Shown here: positions 15,952-23,598 of the stretch, one piece after another | How positions within the stretch are numbered: position 1 is the first letter of the stretch | Layout: each line of letters opens with the position of its first letter | Source: DASSUW01 sp963740605 | Lineage (GTDB): Bacteria > Actinomycetota > Thermoleophilia > Solirubrobacterales > Solirubrobacteraceae | Assembly (NCBI GenBank): GCA_963740605.1 | Contig: CAVUFC010000018.1 | Span: forward strand, 496,001-560,000 | DNA: 64,000 nt | Direction of reading: 5' to 3' | The notes under the pieces: model-generated | What the model was told of the DNA's origin: nothing | Seen by the model: the letters and a program-made list of their open reading frames with translations, nothing else | Database searches by the model: none | Made by a program: the position numbers and the translations under genes

Positions 15952-17906
15952 AGCCGCTCAAGAAGACGCTCGGGCAGCCCGCCCTGTTCGGGATCGTCCA
16001 GGGCTTCATCGCCGCGTCGGTGTACTTCGTCGTCGGGCTCGTGGCCGAGCGCGCGCTCGGCTTCACGTGGCTGGTGTTCCTTCTTGGCGGCCTGCTGTTC
16101 GCGCTCGTCGTGCCCTGCTACGTGGAGGGCGCGTCCCTGCACCAGGAGCGCGGCGGCGTGACCGTCATCGCCCGCTTCGCGTTCAACGAGCTCGTCAGCT
16201 TCATCGCCGGCTGGGCGATCTGTCTCGAGTACCTGATCCTGATCGCGATCTGCGCGTTCGCGATCACCGACTACGCGGCCGTGTTCTGGGACCCGCTGGG
16301 CTCGGGGGCGCCGGAGTTCCTTCTCGCCGCCGGCGTCGTCGTGGCGGTGACGTGGCGCAACCTTCGCCGCTCCGGCGCGCCGCGCTACGACCGTGCGGTG
16401 TTCCTCGTGCTCGGCGACCTCGCGCTGCAGCTGTTCATCGTCGCATTCGGGCTGGCCCTGATCTTCGATCCGGATGTGCTCACGTCGCCGTCGATGATCG
16501 GCGGCACGCCGTCGCTCGAGGACCTCGTGTTCGCGTTCCCGCTGGTGATCGTGGCGTTCAGCGGCCTCGACGCCTCGTCCGGGCTGGCCGGCCAGGTGGC
16601 GATCGGCCGGCGCGGGCTGCGGAGGCTGATCGGCGTCCGGCTTCTGGCCGCGCTGGTGCCGTATGTCGGCATCGCGCTGGTGGCCTCGACGGCGCTCCCA
16701 GACGAGCCTGGGAAGAGCTGGATCGAGGCGCCGATGCTGGGCGTCGTCGAGGAGTTCTCCCAGCCGTGGCTGCACGATCCGCTCCGCTACCTCGTCGCGA
16801 TCTCGGCCTGCGCGATCCTCTATGCCGCCTGCAGCGCTTCGATGCTCGGCGTCTCGCGCCTCGGTTACTCGCTTGCGATCAACCGCCAGCTCCCGTCGCG
16901 CGTCGGCTACCTGCACCCGGAGTGGGCCACGCCGGTGGTCATCATCGGCATCGGCGCGGTCGGGGCGATCCTGCTGCTGCTCACGGCCGACCTCGAGTTC
17001 CTGCTCGGCATTTCCGCGTTCGGCGCGACGGTCGCCTTCACGCTCGTCTGCCTGTCGGTCTGTCGCCTGCGCTACCGCGAACCGGACCGCGACCGCCCGT
17101 ACCGGATGCCGTTCAACGTGCGCATCGGGGGCGGTGACCTGCCGCTCCCGGCGGCGCTCGGGACGCTGCTTTCCGGCGCCGCCTTCGTCGCCGTGCTCGC
17201 CTTCCACACCGGCGCACGCTGGGTCGGCCTCGGGTGGATGGCGTTCGGGATCCTCGTCTACATCTACTACCGGATCTCCGAGGACAAGCCGCTGCTGAAG
17301 CGGATCAGCGTTCCCGAGACCGTGCTCACCCGCAAGCGTCAGGAGGCCCAGTACGGGTCGATCCTCGTGCCGATCTCCGGCATGGCGCTCGACGACGACA
17401 TCGTCCAGACGGCGGGGCGGCTGGCGGCCGAGGAGAACGACGACGAGGGCGAGGGCGGGGCGGTGATCGAGGCGCTGTGGGTGTTCGAGGTGCCGATGGC
17501 GCTCCCGCTCGACACGCCGGTGCCCGACGCCGAGCTCAAACGCGCCCGGAAGGCACTGGCCCGCGCCAAGGCGGTCGGCGAGGAGTACGAGGGCGTCGAG
17601 GTGGCGACGGCGGTCGTGCGCGCGCGCCGGACCGGTGAGGCGATCGTGCGCGAGGCCAAGCGGCGCGGCGTGGAGGCGATCGTGCTGGCTGCCGAGGAGC
17701 CCACGCGCCTGCGCGGCGGTGTGCTGTACGGCGGCAAGCAGGGCCTGCGCGACACGTACGTGGGGGAGACCACCCGCTACGTCGTCAACAAGGCCCAGTG
17801 CCGCGTGCTGCTGACCGCTCCGCCCGGCGAAGGCCAGGACCCGACGCGGGTCGTCGACGACACCGCCGAAGTGCCCCAGGGCCATCTCCCCGTCCCGTCC
17901 GGCTAG
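15948..17906 (+). CDS. APC-superfamily permease with C-terminal UspA-like domain (copy 2)
   Basis: The 652-residue protein has the same architecture as the permease two genes upstream. The transporter domain spans about 8-445, with QPALFGIVQGFIAASVYF in the first helix and a conserved ARFAFNELVSFIAGWAI segment near residue 78. A UspA-like cytosolic domain follows from about 465 (YGSILVPISGMALDDDIV). The two copies are clearly diverged, so this is an old duplication rather than a recent one, and they could form a heteromer or serve different substrates. The start is GTG 15948, overlapping the small membrane protein stop. The first TrkA-type gene follows after 12 bases. Confidence 0.85.
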   Translation: MKPLKKTLGQPALFGIVQGFIAASVYFVVGLVAERALGFTWLVFLLGGLLFALVVPCYVEGASLHQERGGVTVIARFAFNELVSFIAGWAICLEYLILIAICAFAITDYAAVFWDPLGSGAPEFLLAAGVVVAVTWRNLRRSGAPRYDRAVFLVLGDLALQLFIVAFGLALIFDPDVLTSPSMIGGTPSLEDLVFAFPLVIVAFSGLDASSGLAGQVAIGRRGLRRLIGVRLLAALVPYVGIALVASTALPDEPGKSWIEAPMLGVVEEFSQPWLHDPLRYLVAISACAILYAACSASMLGVSRLGYSLAINRQLPSRVGYLHPEWATPVVIIGIGAVGAILLLLTADLEFLLGISAFGATVAFTLVCLSVCRLRYREPDRDRPYRMPFNVRIGGGDLPLPAALGTLLSGAAFVAVLAFHTGARWVGLGWMAFGILVYIYYRISEDKPLLKRISVPETVLTRKRQEAQYGSILVPISGMALDDDIVQTAGRLAAEENDDEGEGGAVIEALWVFEVPMALPLDTPVPDAELKRARKALARAKAVGEEYEGVEVATAVVRARRTGEAIVREAKRRGVEAIVLAAEEPTRLRGGVLYGGKQGLRDTYVGETTRYVVNKAQCRVLLTAPPGEGQDPTRVVDDTAEVPQGHLPVPSG

Positions 17907-17918
17907 AGTCTCGGCGCG

Positions 17919-18344
17919 ATGTTCGTCCTCGTTGTCGGAGCGGGCCGGGTCGGCTCCTCGGTGGCCACCTCGGCGCTGCGCGCCGGGCACACGGTCTCGG
18001 TGCTCGATGAGGATCCGCTCTCGCACGAGCGGCTCGACGTCGAGCTCGGCCAGTCGTGGGAGGAGGCCGGCGGCCGCTTCACGATCGGGACGGCGCTCGA
18101 GCTCGATGCCATGATCGAAGCGGGGATCGACGAAGCCGACGTGTTCATCGCGTCCACGAACGGGGACAACACGAATCTCGTGGTGTCGCAGATCGCTCAG
18201 CGCCGGTTCAGTGTCCCGCGCGTGGTCGCCCGCGTCCTCGACCCACGGCGCGCCGCCTGGTATGCGGAGCAGGGGCTGCAGACGATCTGCCCGACGCAGA
18301 TCGCGATCGAACAGCTTGAGCAGGCGGCACTGGCCGAAGCCTGA
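17919..18344 (+). CDS. TrkA-N (RCK-type) NAD-binding protein, short
   Basis: The 141-residue product is a single Rossmann domain, with the dinucleotide motif GAGRVGSS at residues 7-14, an acidic residue closing strand 2 (VLDED), and the usual ASTNGDNTNLVVSQIAQ segment. There is no TrkA-C domain, unlike the next gene. Proteins of this kind form the cytosolic ring that gates potassium transporters according to nucleotide state. Here the only membrane partners nearby are the two APC-USP permeases. Its stop shares a base with the next ATG (18344). Confidence 0.88.
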   Translation: MFVLVVGAGRVGSSVATSALRAGHTVSVLDEDPLSHERLDVELGQSWEEAGGRFTIGTALELDAMIEAGIDEADVFIASTNGDNTNLVVSQIAQRRFSVPRVVARVLDPRRAAWYAEQGLQTICPTQIAIEQLEQAALAEA

Positions 18345-19024
18345 TGGCCGGTCTTTACGTGATCATCGCCGGCGCCGGCAAGGTCGGCTGGAACCTGGCG
18401 CGTGAGCTGATCGAGAAGGGCCACGAGGTCACCGTTCTCGAGCAGGACCGCCGCCGCTACCTCACGGTCGAGCAGGAGCTCGAGCACGCTGTCCAGTACG
18501 GCGACGCCACCGAGCTGTGGGTGCTCGAGCGCGCCGGCATCCAGCGCGCGGACCTCGTCGTGGCGGTCACCGGCGACGACGAGGACAACCTGCTGATCTG
18601 TCAGGTCGCCAAGGAGAAGTACCTCTGCGAGCGGATCATCGCCCGCGTCAACAACCCGCGGAACCTCGAGCACTTCAAGCTCATGGGGATCCAGCCCGCG
18701 GTGTCGGCGACCGACCTGATCCTGCGCCTGATCGAGCACGAGGTGCCGCGCTACGGCCTCGTCCACCTGCTCGACCTGCCCGAGGAGCGGCTCGAGATCA
18801 TCGAGCTGGTGGTCGCCGAGGACGCGCCGGCGGCAGGGCGGCGCGTGTCCGAGATGTCGCTGCCGGACGGCGCGCTGGTGATCTCGGTGCTGCGCAACGG
18901 GAGCGGCTTCGTGCCGAAGGCCGACACGGTCGTCGAGGCGGGCGACGAGGTCCTGGTCGTGCTCGACCCTGGGCTCGAGCAGGACATCACACGCGAGTTC
19001 GTGGGGGATGGGAGCGATGGCTGA
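18344..19024 (+). CDS. TrkA-family potassium-transport regulator (TrkA-N plus TrkA-C)
   Basis: The 226-residue protein has an RCK N-domain with GAGKVGWNLAREL at about 10-22 and a TGDDEDNLLICQVAK motif near residue 78. A C-terminal TrkA-C domain of about 80 residues (from about 140) can bind a second ligand. It forms a pair with the preceding shorter RCK protein. In Mycobacterium tuberculosis the paired trkA-like genes ceoB and ceoC are also next to an APC-type permease gene, so the arrangement is conserved among high-GC actinomycetes. Its end overlaps the FAD oxidoreductase start. Confidence 0.9.
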   Translation: MAGLYVIIAGAGKVGWNLARELIEKGHEVTVLEQDRRRYLTVEQELEHAVQYGDATELWVLERAGIQRADLVVAVTGDDEDNLLICQVAKEKYLCERIIARVNNPRNLEHFKLMGIQPAVSATDLILRLIEHEVPRYGLVHLLDLPEERLEIIELVVAEDAPAAGRRVSEMSLPDGALVISVLRNGSGFVPKADTVVEAGDEVLVVLDPGLEQDITREFVGDGSDG

Positions 19025-20195
19025 CGTCGATGTCCTGATCGTTGGAGCCGGCGGGGCCGGCTCGGCCTGCGCCGAAGCGCTCCGCGACGGCGGGTTCTCC
19101 GGATCGGTGCTGCTCGCCGGTCGCGACGTCGACCCGCCGTACGAGCGCCCGTACTGCTCCAAGGACTATCTGCGCGGCAAGATGTCGCGCGAGGAGACCT
19201 ACCTCGGGCTGCCGGGCAAGCTCGACCTGCGCATCCGCACGAGCGTGATGAAGCTCGACCCGGCCGCGAAGACGGCCAAGCTCTCCAGCGGCGACGAGCT
19301 CAGCTTCGACCACGCCGTGCTCGCCACCGGCGCGAACGTCAAGCGCGTCCGCGTCGACGGCTGTGACCTCGATGGCATCCACTACCTGCGCACGCTGGGC
19401 AACTCCGACGCGATCCGCGGCGATGCCTCCAGCGCCGAGCGCGTCGTGCTCATCGGGGGCTCGTACATCGCCTGCGAGGTTGCCGCGTCGCTGACCGCCG
19501 AGGGCAAGAGCTGCACGCTGGTCATGCAGGAGGACGGGCCGCTATCGCTCGGCTTCGGCAAGCAGGCGGGCGAGTTCTTCGCCGGCGTGCTGCGCGACCA
19601 CGGGATCGACTGGGTCCCCAACGACGCGCTCGGCCGCTTCGAGGGCGACGGCCGCGTCCGCAAGGTCGTGACCGAGGGCGGGCGCGAGCTGCCCGCCGAC
19701 ATGGTCGTGGTCGGGATCGGCGTGGCGCCGGACATCATGCTCGCGCGCTCGGCCGGCCTCGAGATCACCGACGGCGGCGCGATCGTCTGCTCGCAGCAGC
19801 TGGAGACGTCGGCGGCGGGCATCTACGCGGCCGGCGACGCCTGCGACTATGACTCGGTCGTCCACGGCCGTCGTGTGCGGGTCGAGCACTGGGAGCACGC
19901 CCGCGCCCAGGGCTCGCACGTCGGCGCGCTGATCGCCGGCCAGTCCAAGCCCTTCGACGAGATCCCCTACTTCTGGTCCGACCTCGCCGACTGGGCGACG
20001 CTCGAGTCGGTCGGCCCGGCCACGTCGTGGGACCAGGAGGTCGTCCGCGGCTCGATCGACGACGGCGAGTTCACGATCTTCTACCTCGACGGCGGCCGGA
20101 TGCAGGGCGCCTTGACCGTCGGCCGCTCCGACGATCTCGAGAAGGCTCGCGAGGCGATGACCTCGGGCGAGCCGGTCGACGCAGGCGCGCTCTAG
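19017..20195 (+). CDS. FAD/NAD(P)H-dependent oxidoreductase (ferredoxin/rubredoxin-reductase type)
   Basis: The product is about 392 residues if started at ATG 19017; an in-frame ATG at 19008 would add three residues. The N-terminal FAD motif GAGGAGSACAEAL, the central NAD(P) motif VLIGGSYIACEVAASL near residue 140 and the late FAD motif GIYAAGDACDYD near residue 265 give the two-dinucleotide-binding-domain fold. The C-terminal about 90 residues match the reductase C domain of ferredoxin reductases. The electron acceptor is not encoded nearby. The stop codon interlocks with that of the convergent Crp-like gene (CTAG at 20192-20195). Confidence 0.87.
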   Translation: MADVDVLIVGAGGAGSACAEALRDGGFSGSVLLAGRDVDPPYERPYCSKDYLRGKMSREETYLGLPGKLDLRIRTSVMKLDPAAKTAKLSSGDELSFDHAVLATGANVKRVRVDGCDLDGIHYLRTLGNSDAIRGDASSAERVVLIGGSYIACEVAASLTAEGKSCTLVMQEDGPLSLGFGKQAGEFFAGVLRDHGIDWVPNDALGRFEGDGRVRKVVTEGGRELPADMVVVGIGVAPDIMLARSAGLEITDGGAIVCSQQLETSAAGIYAAGDACDYDSVVHGRRVRVEHWEHARAQGSHVGALIAGQSKPFDEIPYFWSDLADWATLESVGPATSWDQEVVRGSIDDGEFTIFYLDGGRMQGALTVGRSDDLEKAREAMTSGEPVDAGAL

Positions 20196-20944
20196 TTCGC
20201 CTGGGCTCGGAGCCCGAGCGGCTTGCCGGCCTCGAGCACGCGCGGCTCGGGCGGCTGTCCATGCAGGATCCAGCCGCCGTCGGGGCGGCGCTCGATGTCA
20301 CCGCGCGCGATCAGCTGACCCAGCGCGGTGGTCACCGACGGTCGGCGGGCGCCGACCATTCCCGCCAGCGTCCGGTGCGGCAGGCGCAGATTGACGAGCA
20401 CGCCGCCGGGCACGACCCGGCCCCAGCGCTCGGCCAGACACCACAGCAGCGCCAGCAGACGGTCGTCCACGCGGGTGAGGTGGCCGATCGCCTGCATGAC
20501 CACCAGCCGCTCGGCGCGACGCGCCGCGCGCTCCACGAGCTGGGCGAAGATCTCCGGCCATTGCGCGGCGCGCACCGCCAGCGCGTGATCGATGATCGCC
20601 ACGCGGGCGTTCGTGAGCGCGCTCCAGCGCAGGCTGCGTGGGAGCAGCACCTCGGTGTCACGATCCTCCCAGGCCCGCAGCAGGTCGCCCGGGCCGAGCA
20701 GCTCGGCCGACGGGTGGTCGCCGACCGTCGCCTCACGCACCAGCAGCCCGTCGAGCACGAGCAGGCCGATCGGGTTGCTGCCGCCCATGAGCGTGCGGCC
20801 GGGATTCCAGGGCCCGCGCGGGATGTCGACGGCACGGGCCAGCAGGCGCGGGGACATCTCGCGCACCCGACGCGGATCGAGGCCCCGACCCAGCTCTGGG
20901 TCGGCCTCGAGAAGTTGTATGGATCCGTTCCCGCCGTCTCGCAT
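20192..20944 (-). CDS. Crp/Fnr-family transcriptional regulator
   Basis: The protein is about 250 residues from ATG 20944, which has GGGGA at a good distance; an upstream TTG at 20989 is possible. The N-terminal part (about 15-130) looks like a cyclic-nucleotide-binding beta-roll, with LGPGDLLRAWED as the effector-loop region. The C-terminal winged helix (about 185-235) contains LPHRTLAGMVGARRPSVTTALGQL, the Crp-type recognition helix. No iron-sulfur cysteines of the Fnr type are present. The effector and targets are unknown; the adjacent tRNA and FKBP genes are divergent from it. Confidence 0.85.
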   Translation of the reverse strand: MRDGGNGSIQLLEADPELGRGLDPRRVREMSPRLLARAVDIPRGPWNPGRTLMGGSNPIGLLVLDGLLVREATVGDHPSAELLGPGDLLRAWEDRDTEVLLPRSLRWSALTNARVAIIDHALAVRAAQWPEIFAQLVERAARRAERLVVMQAIGHLTRVDDRLLALLWCLAERWGRVVPGGVLVNLRLPHRTLAGMVGARRPSVTTALGQLIARGDIERRPDGGWILHGQPPEPRVLEAGKPLGLRAQAN

Positions 20945-21026
20945 GCGCTCGTCCCCTGCGCCGCCACCGGGCACCGCGGTGACGACCAAGGTAGCGCGGG
21001 ATGCCGCAGATGGAAGTCGGCCCTCC

Positions 21027-21032
21027 TATACT
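21027..21032 (+). promoter_or_regulatory. -10 box of the tRNA-Gln promoter
   Basis: TATACT lies 15 bases upstream of the tRNA 5' end. It is a near-consensus -10 in an otherwise GC-rich stretch. No clear -35 was recognised. Confidence 0.5.
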
Positions 21033-21046
21033 TCGCGCCCTCCACT

Positions 21047-21118
21047 TGCGGGGTGGTGTAATTGGCAGCACGCCAGATTCTGGCTCTGGTAGTTGGGGTT
21101 CGAGTCCCTGCCCCGCAG
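21047..21118 (+). tRNA. tRNA-Gln (anticodon CTG)
   Basis: The acceptor stem TGCGGGG (21047-21053) pairs with CCCCGCA (21111-21117), with G as discriminator. The anticodon arm is CCAGA-TTCTGGC-TCTGG, whose loop positions 34-36 read CTG, that is glutamine. The T loop TTCGAGT is present, and the D-arm contains the conserved AATTGGCAG. CCA is not encoded. The FKBP gene begins only 8-14 bases after the tRNA end. Confidence 0.95.
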
Positions 21119-21126
21119 CCTCAACT

Positions 21127-21663
21127 GTGCGCGTGAAGTGGCTCTCCATCGTTCTCGCCCTGCTCCTCGGGGCCGGCATCGGCGCCTGTGGCGGTGACGA
21201 TTCCTCGTCCGGCGAGACGGCGGCCACGGCCACGCCCACCGAGACCCCGACGCCGGCCAACGTCGACGAGATCGCGGCGGGCATCACCAAGAACACCAAG
21301 AAGGAACCCAAGATCGTCACGCCCAAGGGCGACCCGCCCTCGCAGCTGGTGATCAAGGACATCGTCAAGGGCAAGGGCCCGAAGGCGAAGGCGGGCGAGA
21401 AGCTGACGATGGACTACACGGGCTACTCGTGGTCCAACGGCCAGAAGTTCGACGCTTCGTGGGACCGCAAGCAGCACTTCCCGTTCCAGCTCGGCGCCGG
21501 CATGGTCATCCCCGGCTGGGACCAGGGCATGGTCGGAATGCAGGAGGGCGGCCGCCGGCTGCTCATCATCCCGCCCGACCTCGGCTACGGCCCGCAGGGC
21601 TCGGGACCGATCGGCCCGAACGAGACGCTGGTCTTCGCGGTCGATCTGCGCAAGATCGGCTGA
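21127..21663 (+). CDS. FKBP-type peptidyl-prolyl isomerase, predicted lipoprotein
   Basis: The product is about 178 residues from GTG 21127 (GTG 21133 is equally possible). The N terminus is a short basic segment, a Leu-rich helix, and a lipobox IGAC near residue 21, so it should be anchored outside the membrane. A Thr/Pro-rich linker follows. The FKBP domain fills about 70-178, with MDYTGYSWSNGQKFDASW and FQLGAGMVIPGWDQGMVGM, both highly conserved. It would assist folding of exported proteins. The start follows the tRNA so closely that both are probably on one primary transcript. Confidence 0.88.
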   Translation: MRVKWLSIVLALLLGAGIGACGGDDSSSGETAATATPTETPTPANVDEIAAGITKNTKKEPKIVTPKGDPPSQLVIKDIVKGKGPKAKAGEKLTMDYTGYSWSNGQKFDASWDRKQHFPFQLGAGMVIPGWDQGMVGMQEGGRRLLIIPPDLGYGPQGSGPIGPNETLVFAVDLRKIG

Positions 21664-21685
21664 GCCGGTCTCCGCCGGCCGCGCC

Positions 21686-21814
21686 AACTGCGGCATATAG
21701 GGAGGCGGGATCGGCCGGCCCACGGGTCGACTGTGAAGTTGTTCGGGCTGAGGCTGAACAACTTCACACTCGACCGCCCGGGCCCATCTCTCGCCGCCCT
21801 ACCCAGCCGCAGTT
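21686..21814. repeat. Palindromic repeat element, copy 1, with a 20-bp stem-loop core
   Basis: Imperfect terminal inverted repeats of about 25 bases flank a strong hairpin. The left end is AACTGCGGCATATAGGGAGG on the plus strand from 21686. The right end is AACTGCGGCTGGGTAGGGCG on the minus strand from 21814. The core arms are 21725-21744 and 21756-21775 (19 of 20 pairs, 11-base loop). The right end touches the stop codon of the ABC transporter gene. The right-end sequence recurs at 53.7 kb. Besides being a repeat it could act as a bidirectional terminator between the convergent FKBP and ABC genes. Confidence 0.7.
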
Positions 21815-23598
21815 CAGACCGCGGCGGCCTGCTCGGCCCAGTCGCGGTACAGGCGCCAGTAGGCCCCCTCGGCCGCGAGGAGCTCGTCGTGCGTGCCCTG
21901 CTCGGTGATGCGGCCGTGGTCGAGCACGACGATGCGGCCGGCGGTGCGGATCGTCGACAGGCGGTGGGCGATGACGATCGCGGTGCGGCCGGCGAGCAGG
22001 CGCCGCAGGCCCGCCTCGATCAGCCCTTCGGTGTGGATGTCGACGTTCGCGGTCGCCTCGTCGAGCACGAGGATGCGCGGGTCGGCGATCAGCGCCCGCG
22101 CGAACGCGACGAGCTGGCGCTGGCCCGCTGACAGCTGGATCCCGCGCTCGCCGATCTGGGTGTCGTACCCGTCGTCGAGCGCGGAGATGAAGTCGTGGGC
22201 GTGCACGGCTCGCGCGGCGGCCTCGATGTCGGCGGTATCCGCGCCCGGCCGCCCGAACGCGATGTTGTCGCCGATCGTGCCGCTGAACAGGAACGCCTCC
22301 TGCGGCACGATCCCCATCTGCGAGCGCAGCGACTGCATCGTCACGCCGCGGAGGTCGTGGCCGTCGACCAGCACGCGGCCCTCGGAGGGGTCGTAGAAGC
22401 GCGCCACGAGCTTGGCGAACGTCGACTTGCCGGCGCCGGTCGCGCCCACGAGCGCCACCGTCTGGCCCGGTGGGACGTGCAAGTCGACATCCTCGAGGGC
22501 GACTCCTGACCCGTACGTGAACGTGACGTGCTCGAAGTCGATCTCGCCGCGGATACGGTCGAAGTCGATCGCGTCCGGCGCGTCGGCCAGCTCGGGCTCC
22601 TCGTCGAGCAGCTCGAAGATCTTGTCGAGCGCCGCCATGCCCGCCTGGTAGGTCGTGTAGAGCTGGGAGAGCGACTGGATCGGGTCGAAGAAGTTGTTCA
22701 GTGCGGCGATGAACGCCACCAGCACGCCGACCGTCACGTCGCCCTGGATCGCCTGGTAACCGCCGTAGGTGAGGATCCCCGCGGTCGCGACCGCGGACAG
22801 CATCTCGACGCCGGGGAAGTACGCCGCATTCAGGTTGACCGTCTTCATGTTCGCGTCGTAGTTGTCCTCGTTGAGCTCGTTGAACCGCTCGAGGTGCCGC
22901 CGTTCCTGCGCGAACGAGCGCACGACGCGCACGCCCGACAGGCTCTCCTGCAGGTACGCGGTGATCAACGCGACCTTCTCGCGCGTGAGCCGGTACGCGT
23001 TGGCGGAGACGACGCGGAACCCGAGTGAGCTGAGCGCGAGGATCGGGAAGACGAGGAACGTCAGCAGCGCCAGCCGGCTGTCGAGAATGAGCAGGATCAC
23101 CGCGGTGCCGACGAGCGTGAGGGTGGAGCCGAACAGCGTCACCACGCCGTCGGAGACGAGCTGGTCGAGCGCCTGCACGTCGTTCGTCAACCGCGAGATG
23201 ATCACTCCCGCCTGGCGGCGCGAGTAGAACCCGACCGACAGCGTCTGCAGGTGCGCGAACAGCTGGATCCGCAGGTCCTGCAGCACCCGCTGACCGACCC
23301 AGCCGACGAGGTAGGTCTGCACCCACGTCGCGCCCCAGTACACGAGCGCGCTGACCAGGAACGCGATCACGACCAACGTGAGCGTTTTCGTGTCGCCCGG
23401 CGTGATCCCGTCGTCGATGGCGAGCTTGGCGAGCGGCGGCGGCGCCAGCGCGGCGGCCGTGCCGATGACCAGCGACGCGAACATCAGCGTCGTCCGCGCG
23501 CGGTAAGGGCGCAGCAGCACGAGCAGACCGCGCAGCTTGCGGCCGCGTCCGCTCGTCGCCCGCCAGCGACGGACGATCTCGTCCCGGCGCGACGTCAC
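21814..23598 (-). CDS. ABC-type exporter half, canonical Walker B subunit
   Basis: The 594-residue half-transporter has six transmembrane helices (about 25-320) and a C-terminal ATPase with Walker A GATGAGKS near residue 384. The signature is LSAGQRQ (non-standard Ala for Gly) and Walker B is VLDEATANVD with the catalytic Glu. Its ATG overlaps the stop of the upstream gene, another half-transporter. Together they look like a heterodimeric multidrug or lipid exporter; the substrate is unknown. The stop codon directly abuts a palindromic repeat. Confidence 0.92.
   Translation of the reverse strand: MTSRRDEIVRRWRATSGRGRKLRGLLVLLRPYRARTTLMFASLVIGTAAALAPPPLAKLAIDDGITPGDTKTLTLVVIAFLVSALVYWGATWVQTYLVGWVGQRVLQDLRIQLFAHLQTLSVGFYSRRQAGVIISRLTNDVQALDQLVSDGVVTLFGSTLTLVGTAVILLILDSRLALLTFLVFPILALSSLGFRVVSANAYRLTREKVALITAYLQESLSGVRVVRSFAQERRHLERFNELNEDNYDANMKTVNLNAAYFPGVEMLSAVATAGILTYGGYQAIQGDVTVGVLVAFIAALNNFFDPIQSLSQLYTTYQAGMAALDKIFELLDEEPELADAPDAIDFDRIRGEIDFEHVTFTYGSGVALEDVDLHVPPGQTVALVGATGAGKSTFAKLVARFYDPSEGRVLVDGHDLRGVTMQSLRSQMGIVPQEAFLFSGTIGDNIAFGRPGADTADIEAAARAVHAHDFISALDDGYDTQIGERGIQLSAGQRQLVAFARALIADPRILVLDEATANVDIHTEGLIEAGLRRLLAGRTAIVIAHRLSTIRTAGRIVVLDHGRITEQGTHDELLAAEGAYWRLYRDWAEQAAAV

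Noticed and set aside
21001..21126. Upstream extension of the FKBP protein
   Set aside because: The extension would read through the tRNA-Gln gene; a signal sequence with lipobox begins at the GTG just after the tRNA.
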